A program made the position numbers and the translations under genes. The notes beneath the pieces were generated by a model that worked only from the letters and a program-made list of their open reading frames with translations, was not told where the DNA came from and did no database searches. From NCBI GenBank assembly GCA_965248765.1, contig CBDFKF010000004.1:1674001-1738000 (forward strand): a DNA stretch of 64,000 bases, written 5' to 3'. The stretch is from CBDFKF01 sp965248765 (GTDB taxonomy: Bacteria > Pseudomonadota > Alphaproteobacteria > VGEJ01). Below, piece after piece: positions 1 to 8,343 of this stretch. Positions within the stretch are counted from its first letter, which is position 1; each line of letters starts with the position of its first letter.

Positions 1-16
1 TCCTCCCTGTTAGACT

Positions 17-46
17 GGCCGGAGCGTGACGCTCCGGCCATTTTTC
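17..46 (+). terminator. Intrinsic terminator of an off-window gene
   Basis: A perfect 10-bp GC-rich stem (17-26 with 30-39) closes on a TGA loop and is followed by a run of T on the plus strand. It would end a plus-strand transcript entering from the left edge. On the minus strand it lacks a T run, so it is probably not the terminator of the oxygenase gene at 100-705. Confidence 0.75.
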
Positions 47-99
47 TCCGTTTTCGCGAATGTGGTCATCGCGCGCGGGAATCGTTGGGTCATTCCCAA

Positions 100-705
100 T
101 TAGCGGAAACATGGGCCGTGAATCCAACCGACGCCCCCGTAGCGCGTGCCACGGGTCACCGGCGCCACACGGTGCGTCTGGAACGCCGGGAACACGATGA
201 GGCTGCCAAGCGCACGCATTTCCAGATGCGCGGTGTCGACACCCATGAACTCGAGGTCGCCGCCCTCATAGTCCTCAGGGCGTGACAGCTGCAGCGTGAA
301 ACCGAGTTTTCGCGAGGCATTGACGCCGGTGCCAACATCGATGTGCCAATCGTAATGATCGGCCTTGCTCGCCTCGTATCGCATGAGCCAGGGCTCGTCG
401 TCGGCGACGAACCCGGTGAGGTCGAACCCGTAGCTCCGCGAATTGATATTGCTGACCTCCGTCGAAACGATGCTGAGCGGAAATCCGTCGTTGCGCACCC
501 GCAGACGCTGTTGCGTCATCGAACGCATGGTGGGGACTGCCGAAAACTCGCCGCGGCCGCCATGACCTGCGACACGGCCTTCTCGCCACCCGTCGGGCAG
601 CGCGGAATCGAGGATTTGTCGACACTGCTCGGCCGTCAACGCCTGCTTCACGTGCACATTCGTGATGGTTGGGTTTCTCAGGGGTAGCGTCGGGAAGACA
701 ATCAT
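100..705 (-). CDS. 2OG-Fe(II) oxygenase (prolyl 4-hydroxylase-like, PKHD type)
   Basis: A 201-residue cytoplasmic protein with the double-stranded beta-helix signature of 2-oxoglutarate/Fe(II) dioxygenases. HYDWHID supplies the HxD metal pair, FQTHRVAPV supplies the distal His, and the following Arg (TRGTRYG) should bind 2-oxoglutarate. The length fits PKHD-type hydroxylases. Its ATG overlaps the stop of the upstream TPR-sulfotransferase by 4 bp (702-705), so the two are translationally coupled. The substrate cannot be read from the sequence; peptidyl or small-molecule hydroxylation is inferred from the family only. Confidence 0.85.
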   Translation of the reverse strand: MIVFPTLPLRNPTITNVHVKQALTAEQCRQILDSALPDGWREGRVAGHGGRGEFSAVPTMRSMTQQRLRVRNDGFPLSIVSTEVSNINSRSYGFDLTGFVADDEPWLMRYEASKADHYDWHIDVGTGVNASRKLGFTLQLSRPEDYEGGDLEFMGVDTAHLEMRALGSLIVFPAFQTHRVAPVTRGTRYGGVGWIHGPCFR

Positions 706-2546
706 GAATGAGAATCACCATGGGCTGCTGTAATTGTCGCGGCTGCAGAGCCGGCTTCCCCCTGGTAGCCGAATTCGCGAACGAACCGGTCGATGTGCGG
801 GAGAATCGGGCCCAGGTGATCGCGATAATGCCGCCAACGGCCCACTGCCCGGTCGTGGAGCGCTCGGCTCACCGCGTCGCGGCTCGGTGTGGCAACGAGA
901 CGTCCCTGAGCGCCGCGCTCGTGGCGAAGTACCTCGGCGTCCCATGGCTCGCCAACGAAATCCAAAACGCGGTGCATCGTTGTTTCGGGGTCGCGGACGA
1001 GATCCTCGTAGCGGTACTCGAGGAATTGCGATGGCATGATCTCGCGATAATGACACCAGAGGTCCATGACGGCGGCGTAAAAGCGGGCTGTGCCGTCAAG
1101 ATCGAAGAAGTTGACCATGGCGGCGTTCTGCTCGAATTCCTGGACATAGCAGCTGAGGCAGACATCTCGGGGGTCGCGAAGCGCTACAATGATCCGAGCG
1201 GCAGGAAATATCCGGGCGATCAGCCCGAGTTCGATGATGTTGAGCGGATTCTTGTCGACTAGGCGGCGTTCTCCAATGGCGGGGCCGAGGTTCGCCCGCG
1301 CGCTCTCCCAGAAGGCGAGCTGCAGCGCTTCGATCTGCTGCGGCGTGAGGTCGGCAAGCAGGGCCGGATAGTCGGCGCGCGCGCCCACAAGCTGCGGCAG
1401 CGCGCCCATAACCGCAGACAGGGGGCTGCGTTCACCCGTCGTAAGAATGTTGGGGTGCGCCGCTAGCATCTGCTCCATGAGCGTCGTGCCGGAGCGCGGG
1501 AAGCCGACGAAAAAGATCGGAGGTGCCGAGCCGTTGGGGCCCACGGCGGTCCACGCCGCCACGCGCTCCGCGGTAAGCCAACTCCGGTAGCCTGCGATGG
1601 TGGTGTAGACGCGCTCCGGTTCACGCTGCCGGGCCGCCGGTAGTCGCGCACGGAGCTCGTTGCCCTGGTGAAACGCAGCAAAGGCCGCTTCGTAGTCGCC
1701 GAGACGATCGAGCACGTGGCCCAGCTCGAGATGTGCGCTTCCCGTCGTCGCGGCGTCGACATGTTTCGACCCGAGAAGTCCGAGAAGCCGATCGCGCGCT
1801 TCATCGAGCCGCCCCGCGCGGCGGTCCAGCGTGGCGAGGAGCAGATGAGCAGGCGCATGTCGGGGGTTCAACCCCAGTGCGCGCTCAGCGAGCGTCCGCG
1901 CCTCGACAAGCGCGCTCGTCATTTCCAGCGCCTTGGCAAGATTGCACAAGGCATCCGTGTGCTCTGGCTGCAGTTCGATCAGACGGCGCAGACACGTGAT
2001 TGCCTCGTCGCTTCGTCCGTCTGCCAGAAGTAGCGCCCCGAGGTTGTTCCACGCCTGGAAGTAGTCGGGCTGAACGGCAACCGACCGCCGATAAGCGTCT
2101 ACCGCCTCGGCGTTGCGGCCCGACATCGCGAGCGCGTAACCAAGATTGAACAGAATTTCCGCATCGTCCGGCCGCGCCTCGGCTACTCGCCGATAGCTTG
2201 CGGCGGCGTTCTCCGGTTGAGCTGTGGCGAGCTGCGCACCGGCCAAGCTCGTTTCATATTCGGGGTTGCCCGGCTCCTTGGCGACCGCCGCGCCCAAGAA
2301 CGCAAGGGCGCGGTGGGGATCACCTCGCTGCAACACTGCGACCCCGAGGAGATGGTTGGCTATCGCGTGGTCAGGGACCTTCCTGAGTACCTGATGGTAC
2401 GCCTGCTCTGCGCGCTGAAGCTGTCCAGCTTGGTGGTAACGCTTCCCGCGCGCGATCGTGACATCGATATTCGACAAATCCTCGCGTCCAATCCGACGGA
2501 TTTTCTGCGCCGGCGCGATTAGAACATGGCCTAGGGACCCGGACAA
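702..2546 (-). CDS. TPR-repeat sulfotransferase fusion protein
   Basis: A 614-residue two-part protein. Residues about 25-330 are tandem tetratricopeptide repeats with the usual A/G-Y/L-A spacing (for example LFNLGYALAMSGR and AWNNLGALLLADGR). From about residue 341 there is a sulfotransferase domain starting with the PAPS 5'-phosphosulfate loop FVGFPRSGTTLMEQ, followed by a 3'-phosphate-binding stretch with IVALRDPRDVCLS. It should transfer sulfate from PAPS; the TPR part probably binds the acceptor. The start overlaps the stop of the upstream hydrolase by 16 bp, and the stop overlaps the oxygenase start, giving a three-gene minus-strand operon. The acceptor is unknown. Confidence 0.88.
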   Translation of the reverse strand: MSGSLGHVLIAPAQKIRRIGREDLSNIDVTIARGKRYHQAGQLQRAEQAYHQVLRKVPDHAIANHLLGVAVLQRGDPHRALAFLGAAVAKEPGNPEYETSLAGAQLATAQPENAAASYRRVAEARPDDAEILFNLGYALAMSGRNAEAVDAYRRSVAVQPDYFQAWNNLGALLLADGRSDEAITCLRRLIELQPEHTDALCNLAKALEMTSALVEARTLAERALGLNPRHAPAHLLLATLDRRAGRLDEARDRLLGLLGSKHVDAATTGSAHLELGHVLDRLGDYEAAFAAFHQGNELRARLPAARQREPERVYTTIAGYRSWLTAERVAAWTAVGPNGSAPPIFFVGFPRSGTTLMEQMLAAHPNILTTGERSPLSAVMGALPQLVGARADYPALLADLTPQQIEALQLAFWESARANLGPAIGERRLVDKNPLNIIELGLIARIFPAARIIVALRDPRDVCLSCYVQEFEQNAAMVNFFDLDGTARFYAAVMDLWCHYREIMPSQFLEYRYEDLVRDPETTMHRVLDFVGEPWDAEVLRHERGAQGRLVATPSRDAVSRALHDRAVGRWRHYRDHLGPILPHIDRFVREFGYQGEAGSAAATITAAHGDSHS

Positions 2547-3397
2547 TCGCGTGCCCCCTCGACCACCCGTCGCACAAACGCCAGCTCGATGTCGGTTGCA
2601 CCGTGCTCGAAGAGGTCGTTGTGCCCGGCGGCAGCCGGAAAGACTCCTTCCTTGGGTTTCGGCGCCGCGTCGAATAGGCGGCGTCCCAGGTCGACCGGCA
2701 CAGTCCGGTCTCTCTGTCCGTGCACGACAAGGAGGGGCACAGAAATCGCGCCAATTCGCGAGAGCGAGTCATAGCGGTCTTTGAGCAGGACGCGCACCGG
2801 CAGAAACGGGTAGGAGCGTTGGCCCACGTCTGTGGCCGACGTAAAAGGCGCCTCCAGGATGAGTGCCGCGAGAACGCGTTCAGCGGCCAGTCGCACCGCC
2901 ACTCCACTCCCGAGTGATTCGCCGAGGACGACGATCCGTTCGAGCGAAATGCCATTGGCGTTCAGGAACTCTAGAGCTGCACGGCCGTCGGCATAAAGCC
3001 CTCGTTCGCTTGGCCGGCCCGGGTTGCCGCCATAGCCGCGATAGCTCAGCAACAGCAGACCATGACCGGCTTCAAGGAAGGGCCGGACCTTGTGCACCCG
3101 ACCGGCGATGCTGCCCCCGTTCCCGTGCAGATAGAGGATTACCGGACAGTCGGCTTGCGACGGTCGCGCGTACCACGATGCCAGGTCGTGGCCGTCTGCG
3201 GTGTGCAGCATGACCACCTGCATCTCCGGCGCTCCCGCGGCGCCTGGAGTGGGAAGGCTTGGTGCCGGAAAATACATCAGCGCGCGCTGTCCGAAGTACG
3301 CCGCGGCGACGACGACACCGTAGCCTACGGCGCATGTCGCCAGGACGCTGATTAGCCAGGACATCGTCTGTCGTCCTCGACGTACGAGATTGTCCAC
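2531..3397 (-). CDS. Membrane-anchored alpha/beta hydrolase (ABHD13/Bem46-like)
   Basis: A 288-residue protein with an N-terminal hydrophobic segment (about residues 13-33, likely a signal anchor) and an alpha/beta-hydrolase fold. Visible features are the oxyanion-hole region LYLHGNGGS, the nucleophile elbow GESLGSG, an Asp in GQRDRTVP, and the catalytic His in AAGHNDL. Architecture and length match the ABHD13/YfhR-like serine hydrolases. It is the first gene of the operon with the TPR-sulfotransferase and 2OG oxygenase. A second Met at residue 12 is a possible alternative start. The substrate is unknown. Confidence 0.85.
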   Translation of the reverse strand: MDNLVRRGRQTMSWLISVLATCAVGYGVVVAAAYFGQRALMYFPAPSLPTPGAAGAPEMQVVMLHTADGHDLASWYARPSQADCPVILYLHGNGGSIAGRVHKVRPFLEAGHGLLLLSYRGYGGNPGRPSERGLYADGRAALEFLNANGISLERIVVLGESLGSGVAVRLAAERVLAALILEAPFTSATDVGQRSYPFLPVRVLLKDRYDSLSRIGAISVPLLVVHGQRDRTVPVDLGRRLFDAAPKPKEGVFPAAAGHNDLFEHGATDIELAFVRRVVEGARDCPGP

Positions 3398-3449
3398 TCC
3401 GTCGGCGCTATGCTAGGCGATCGGCAGCGGCTAGACGATTGGGGCGGCG

Positions 3450-4223
3450 GTGGTCAGGCTGGAAAACAAGGTCGCGATCATCACGGGCGGCGCATCGGGG
3501 CTCGGCGCCGCGACCGCGCGGCGCTTTGTGGCCGAGGGCTGCCGCGTCATGATCGCTGATGTGGATGTCGAGCGCGGTGAAGCAGTGAGCCGGGAATTAG
3601 GCGCCGAGTGCGCATTTCACCGCGGTGATCACAGCGACCGCGATGACAACGGGGCGGTCGTGGCCGCTGTGCTCAAGCGCTGGGGTGGTCTCGACATTCT
3701 TCACAACAACGCTGGCACGCCATTCGCGGGCGAAGTTGCCGATGTTGACGATGACACGCTCGCGCGCGTCTTCGGTGTTAATCTCATCGGACCCTACCGC
3801 ATGACCCAAGCCGCGCTGCCGGCCCTACGCGAGCGGGCCGCGCAGGCGTCTGATGGCGCTGTGATCCTGTTCACCGGCTCGCTGCAGGCCTTGTTGGCGC
3901 GGCCCAAGTTCACCCCCTATACCGCAGCCAAGCACGGCATCATTGGTCTGATGAAGGGGCTCGCGCTCGAGCTCGCGCCAGACAACATACGGGTCAACGC
4001 GATTTGCCCCGCCGCGACCGACACGCCGATGCTGAAGCACTTCCTGCCCGGGATGGCTGACAACATGGCGGAGGCGAAAGCACGTTTTCGAGCGACAATC
4101 CCGCTCGGACGCATGCCCGAACCGATCGACACCGCGAACGCAGCTTTGTTTCTGGCGAGCGCCGAGGCTCGATCGATTACCGGCGTTGCCTTGCCGGTGG
4201 ACGGCGGCAGCACTGCCGCCTAG
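3450..4223 (+). CDS. Short-chain dehydrogenase/reductase (SDR)
   Basis: A 257-residue classical SDR. The cofactor loop TGGASGLGAA lies near residue 12, the NNAG motif (HNNAGTP) near residue 89, the catalytic Ser in FTGSLQ, and the catalytic YTAAK shortly after. An Asp at the end of beta-2 (MIADVDVERG) suggests a preference for NAD(H). The start is GTG; no in-frame ATG fits better. It is divergent from the hydrolase operon, with about 50 bp between the two starts, so the promoters must lie in or overlap this short region. The substrate is not deducible. Confidence 0.88.
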   Translation: MVRLENKVAIITGGASGLGAATARRFVAEGCRVMIADVDVERGEAVSRELGAECAFHRGDHSDRDDNGAVVAAVLKRWGGLDILHNNAGTPFAGEVADVDDDTLARVFGVNLIGPYRMTQAALPALRERAAQASDGAVILFTGSLQALLARPKFTPYTAAKHGIIGLMKGLALELAPDNIRVNAICPAATDTPMLKHFLPGMADNMAEAKARFRATIPLGRMPEPIDTANAALFLASAEARSITGVALPVDGGSTAA

Positions 4224-4253
4224 CGGAAGCTTCACCAGAGTGCGCTCAGATCC

Positions 4254-5216
4254 CTAGGCATAGAGGCGTTCGTCCTCCAAGCCCTCATAGAGGTGGGCGA
4301 CGAATTCGCCGTAGCCGTTGAAGATCTGCGTTGGCACCCGTTCATCTGTCCCGAGGACTAGCTCGGTGGCCTGGCTCCAACGCGGGTGTCGCACCGCCGG
4401 GTTGACGTTGGCCCAGAAACCGTACTCGCTCCCTTGGATCTCTTCCCAGAAACTGACCGGGCGCTCATCAGTGAACGTGAAGCGCACGATCGATTTGATC
4501 GACTTGAAGCCGTACTTCCAGGGCGTGGCAAGACGCAATGGCGCGCCATGTTGCTTGGCGATCGACTTGCCGTAGATCCCCGTCGCGATGAACGCTAGCT
4601 CGTTGGTCGCTTCCTCGATTGTCAGGCCCTCGATATACGGCCACGGATACCAGAATTGGCCTTGGCCGGGCGCGATCTCGGGGTTTTGGAAGGTTTCCAT
4701 GCGCACGTATTTGGCTGATCCCAACGGCTTGGCGAAGCGCACGAACGCCTCAAGCGGAAAGCCGCTCCATGGCACTGCCATCGACCACGCCTCGACGCAC
4801 CGGTGCCGGTACAGCCGCTCTTCAAGGGGCATCTTCGCCACCAGATCGTCGATGTCGATTGTTAGCTCCTGCTCCACCATGCCATCCACGGTGACGGTCC
4901 ATGGCCGAATCGGCAGCTCCTGGGCTAGCTTCCAAATGGTCTTGTGGGAGCCGAATTCGTAGAAGTTGTTGTACTTGGCGGCGACCGCCTCGTCAGTGAT
5001 CTCACGATCGAGTGTGTAGCGTGGATTGCGTTCGACCGGATAGAGGTGCGCCGAGGGGTCCTCTTCCTCAGCCGCTGACGCGACCACCGAGCCGCCGGCC
5101 ACGAGGGCGGTGGCCAGACCCATCGTGGCGACGAGTTCGCGACGGCTGAGATAAACGCCCTCGGGCGTTGTCGCAGATTCGGCAAGTTCCCACCCACGTC
5201 GGCGTTTGATCAACAT
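4254..5216 (-). CDS. msrP: MsrP, periplasmic protein-methionine-sulfoxide reductase catalytic subunit
   Basis: A 320-residue molybdopterin protein of the YedY/MsrP group. It repairs oxidised Met in periplasmic proteins, taking electrons from the heme membrane subunit MsrQ. A twin-arginine signal is visible (SRRELVATMGLATALVAGG, residues about 24-42), with an alanine-rich cleavage region after it. The Mo-ligating Cys is in HRCVEAWSM, the usual YedY context. No msrQ gene lies beside it in this window, which is unusual because the pair is often an operon. It lies downstream of the hydratase and EF-G-like genes on the same strand. Confidence 0.92.
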   Translation of the reverse strand: MLIKRRRGWELAESATTPEGVYLSRRELVATMGLATALVAGGSVVASAAEEEDPSAHLYPVERNPRYTLDREITDEAVAAKYNNFYEFGSHKTIWKLAQELPIRPWTVTVDGMVEQELTIDIDDLVAKMPLEERLYRHRCVEAWSMAVPWSGFPLEAFVRFAKPLGSAKYVRMETFQNPEIAPGQGQFWYPWPYIEGLTIEEATNELAFIATGIYGKSIAKQHGAPLRLATPWKYGFKSIKSIVRFTFTDERPVSFWEEIQGSEYGFWANVNPAVRHPRWSQATELVLGTDERVPTQIFNGYGEFVAHLYEGLEDERLYA

Positions 5217-5291
5217 CCGCGCTACCTCCTCGCTAGTTTATGGCCGCCTGGATCCCGTGAGCCAAGCAACAAGTTTGTGAACGACTTCGCC

Positions 5292-6083
5292 CTAGTCCGC
5301 GAACTCGATCGTCACTGTGCCGAGATCGCCGAAATCGCCGAGTGCGCGGTTGCCGCCTTCGATTCGGATGATGTCAGCGCAGCTGCCGGTCGTCACGATC
5401 TCCCGGGCCTTGAGGCTGAGCCCGCTGCTGGCCATGTCGTTGGCAAGCCAAACCAACGAGTTCAGGGGATGGCCGAGCACCTGCGCACCCGTGCCGTTGG
5501 AGACGGCCTCGCCGTCAATCTTAATGGATACAGAGTGCCTGGCGAGATCGGTGTCGCGCCAGGCAGTAACCGGCGCACCCATGACAAAGTGCCCGCCGAC
5601 GGCATTGTCGGCAATGAGCTGCAACACGCCCTGCTCGATCCAGTCCTGATAGCGGCTGTCGATAATCTCGAAGGAGGGGACCAGCGCCTCCACGGCGGCG
5701 GCGACGCTGTCGCGATCGTGCGGCGCATCCAGTGCCGCCAGATCACTACCCAAGCGAAAAGCGAACTCGATCTCGATCATGCACATCGTCGTGAAGTCGT
5801 CGCCGACGCTGAGCCGCGCTGGACTATCGTGACATCGGCCCTCGATCAACCGTCCGCGAAAGGGCTCATCGGTGCCGAGCAGCTCCTGCGCGCCCTTGCC
5901 CGTGGCGCCCACCTTCCAACCGATCGTCTGACCCAGCCCCCGTACGACTTTGTCCTGGATCGCGTAGGCCTCTTCTGGGCTCTTTGGCCGGCATCCGTCG
6001 GGCAGCCCTGGCAGCGGTTCTTTGCGTCGGCGGGCGGCGCCGATCACCGCGGCGGCGCGGGTCGTCGCGGCATCGTCCATCAT
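5292..6083 (-). CDS. 2-keto-4-pentenoate hydratase / FAH-family protein
   Basis: A 263-residue member of the MhpD/fumarylacetoacetate-hydrolase-like fold. Recognisable pieces are GWKVGATG, the metal-binding acidic cluster CMIEIEFAFRLG, and the conserved VLGHPLNSLVWLAN region. Such enzymes hydrate 2-oxopent-4-enoate (meta-cleavage pathways) or decarboxylate related oxo-acids. The rest of an aromatic degradation cluster is absent, so the real substrate is uncertain. It starts 3 bp after the stop of the EF-G-like gene on the same strand, suggesting cotranscription. Confidence 0.85.
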   Translation of the reverse strand: MMDDAATTRAAAVIGAARRRKEPLPGLPDGCRPKSPEEAYAIQDKVVRGLGQTIGWKVGATGKGAQELLGTDEPFRGRLIEGRCHDSPARLSVGDDFTTMCMIEIEFAFRLGSDLAALDAPHDRDSVAAAVEALVPSFEIIDSRYQDWIEQGVLQLIADNAVGGHFVMGAPVTAWRDTDLARHSVSIKIDGEAVSNGTGAQVLGHPLNSLVWLANDMASSGLSLKAREIVTTGSCADIIRIEGGNRALGDFGDLGTVTIEFAD

Positions 6084-6086
6084 CGC

Positions 6087-8108
6087 CTAGTCCTCCGTAT
6101 GTGCAGTCACGACATCGTCAGCAAGGCGGCCGTGAAGCTCTTGCAGATGATCGAAGCGCGCGGTGTAGGTGCCGACACCGACCGTCGCCGAGCGCAGCTC
6201 GATGATCAGCTGCTGGATCTCGCTTTGCGGGATCTGGGCGTGCACCACGTCCCAGCCGTCCCAGCCCTCGCGCCCTTCGAAACCGAGAATCTGTCCCCGG
6301 CGGCCGCTCACGATGCCATTGACCTTGGCCGTGTATTCCGAGGGTATGACGACGTCGACCAGAAGGATCGGCTCCAGCAACACCGGGTCGCACTTCGGCA
6401 TGCCCTCGGTCATGGCGATACGCGCGGCTGTCTTGAATGCCAGCTCGGAGCTGTCGACCGAATGGTATTGCCCGTCGGTCAAGGTCACCGCGACATCGAC
6501 CACGGGAAAACCAAGCGGTCCTTTCCGCAGGTACTCCTCGACCCCGGCGCCCACCGCCGGGATGTACTGCTTGGGGACGACGCCGCCGGTGACGCTGTCG
6601 TCGAAGTTGAACCCGGAACCACGCGGCAACGGCTTAATATCCAGATGCACGTCGCCGAACTGTCCATGGCCGCCACTTTGGCGCTTGAAACGGCCATGCT
6701 GTGAGACCGACTTGCGGATCGTTTCCTTGTACGGCACCCGCGGCCGCTCAGTTTCGACCGCGATGCCATATTTGTTTTTGAGGCGGGCCACTGCTACCCG
6801 CAGGTGGATCTCGCCCTGGCCGTGCAGCAGAAGTTGGTTTGTCTCGGCTGACTGCTCGTAGACCACCGACGGGTCTTCGTCGCGAAGTTTGGCGAGTGCA
6901 CCCGAAAGTTTGACCTCGTCGTCACGGTTGGCCGCCGAGATCGCGAGCGAGTAGACCGGCGGTAGCTCGATGGCTCTCGGCAGCGCCTCTCCCTCCTTGC
7001 CCGGCCGCACCGTCTCTCCTGTTCTGATCGCCTCGAGCCTCCCAAACGCGACGATCTCACCCTCCTCCGCCGTTTGGAGTTTTTCGGTGTGCAAACCCCG
7101 CAGGTGCGAGATCCCGGCGATCCGTGCGCCGTTGACCGTCATGCCGTCGCTGAACTCGCCGCGCCAGATGCGCGCGGCTGAGAGTTTGCCCCCGTGAAGA
7201 GTGACGTAGGTTTTGAGGATCTGAGCCAGCGGCTCACCGTCGGCCGCCACCTCCAGCTTCGCTGCGGCTGCCAGTGCGCTCGGCGCCTCGTGGCGCAATA
7301 GCTTCAGCAAACGGCGCACGCCATGCTCGACCTCGCCAGCTCCGAAGATCACCGGCACGATAGCGCCGGACTGGAAGTGGCGGGTGAGTTCGCTGAAGAC
7401 TTCGTCGTTGGGCGGATCAACCTCGTCGAGCAGCTTCTCCATAAGCTCCTCGCTAAAGTCCGACACTTTTTCCAGCATCCCGTACCGCGCCGCGGCTTTG
7501 GCGTCACCGAGTCCCTCCGGCATCTCGACTTGCTCGGATGCTGTATCCGGCCGATAGCTGAACGCGCGGTCGCTGGCGAGGTCGAGGTACCCCGTGATGC
7601 TCTCGCCATCCCCTATCGGCACTTGGCGTAGGACCAGCGGTCGACTCGAGTAAGCCTCAAGCGCATCGACCACTGCGTTTATGGCGCTTCCGGGACGGTC
7701 GACTTTGTTGATGAAGACGATCGTGGGCAGCCGCCGCGCTTCCAGATGCTTCATCAAGGGGCCAATCATCAATGCCCGCTGGGCGTCCGCTTCGCAGACG
7801 AGCACCGCAGCGTCGGCGCCGACTAGCGCGTTGTGCGTCTCCTGTGAGAATTCTACCGAGCCCGGGCAATCGAGGAACGTCAGCTGATCATCAAGGAAGC
7901 TGGTCGTCGCCACGTTGAGATCGATCCCCATGCCACGTTCGCGCGCCTCCTGCGAGCTGTCGCCGACCGTGTTGCCTTCGCTGATCTTGCCTTTGCGATT
8001 GACTGCGCCGGTGATGAACAGAATGCCCTCGAGAAGAGAGGTCTTGCCGCTCAGATAGGGCCCCACAAGCGCAATCGCGCGCGGACCGACCGTCGACTTC
8101 TCGCTCAT
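6087..8108 (-). CDS. Elongation factor G-like translational GTPase (EF-G2 type)
   Basis: A 673-residue EF-G paralogue. G1 is GPYLSGKTS, which departs from canonical AHIDAGKT and is typical of the EF-G-like/EF-G2 group. G3 is DCPGSVEF (DCPGH in EF-G) and G4 is NKVD. Domains II-V follow, including the domain IV stretch with GGHGQFGDV. The reading frame is open to 8345, but I chose ATG 8108 because homology starts there, a GGGGGA ribosome site precedes it, and the longer version would overlap the divergent preT start. The ordinary fusA is not in this window; the role of this paralogue in translation is not settled. Confidence 0.87.
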   Translation of the reverse strand: MSEKSTVGPRAIALVGPYLSGKTSLLEGILFITGAVNRKGKISEGNTVGDSSQEARERGMGIDLNVATTSFLDDQLTFLDCPGSVEFSQETHNALVGADAAVLVCEADAQRALMIGPLMKHLEARRLPTIVFINKVDRPGSAINAVVDALEAYSSRPLVLRQVPIGDGESITGYLDLASDRAFSYRPDTASEQVEMPEGLGDAKAAARYGMLEKVSDFSEELMEKLLDEVDPPNDEVFSELTRHFQSGAIVPVIFGAGEVEHGVRRLLKLLRHEAPSALAAAAKLEVAADGEPLAQILKTYVTLHGGKLSAARIWRGEFSDGMTVNGARIAGISHLRGLHTEKLQTAEEGEIVAFGRLEAIRTGETVRPGKEGEALPRAIELPPVYSLAISAANRDDEVKLSGALAKLRDEDPSVVYEQSAETNQLLLHGQGEIHLRVAVARLKNKYGIAVETERPRVPYKETIRKSVSQHGRFKRQSGGHGQFGDVHLDIKPLPRGSGFNFDDSVTGGVVPKQYIPAVGAGVEEYLRKGPLGFPVVDVAVTLTDGQYHSVDSSELAFKTAARIAMTEGMPKCDPVLLEPILLVDVVIPSEYTAKVNGIVSGRRGQILGFEGREGWDGWDVVHAQIPQSEIQQLIIELRSATVGVGTYTARFDHLQELHGRLADDVVTAHTED

Positions 8109-8343
8109 CCGTCCCCCGTGATGGTCAACGCGGGCAATGGGGCTCGCCCGAAGACGGCGATTCTTGACGGCGTACCCCTGCGTGGCAAGGAAAATCCCGG
8201 CAGCGTCGGCCCGATCAGGTGACTTCGTGCCGATTGAGTGGTCCGCTGCAGCAATGGCAACCGCTTCGGACCGCTTGATGGCTCTGTCGCGCTCTCCTAG
8301 TCTGAATTGGTAGTGCTGGGGAGTAGAGCAGGATAGCTCGGAC
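8109..8343. promoter_or_regulatory. Divergent intergenic region between EF-G-like gene and preT
   Basis: A 235-bp spacer between two genes that point away from each other, so it must hold both promoters unless the EF-G-like gene starts further upstream. I could not assign convincing -35/-10 boxes or an operator by eye. Confidence 0.4.

Noticed and set aside
5277..6704. A 475-residue plus-strand frame over the hydratase and EF-G-like genes
   Set aside because: Overlaps two recognised proteins and has no motif of its own.
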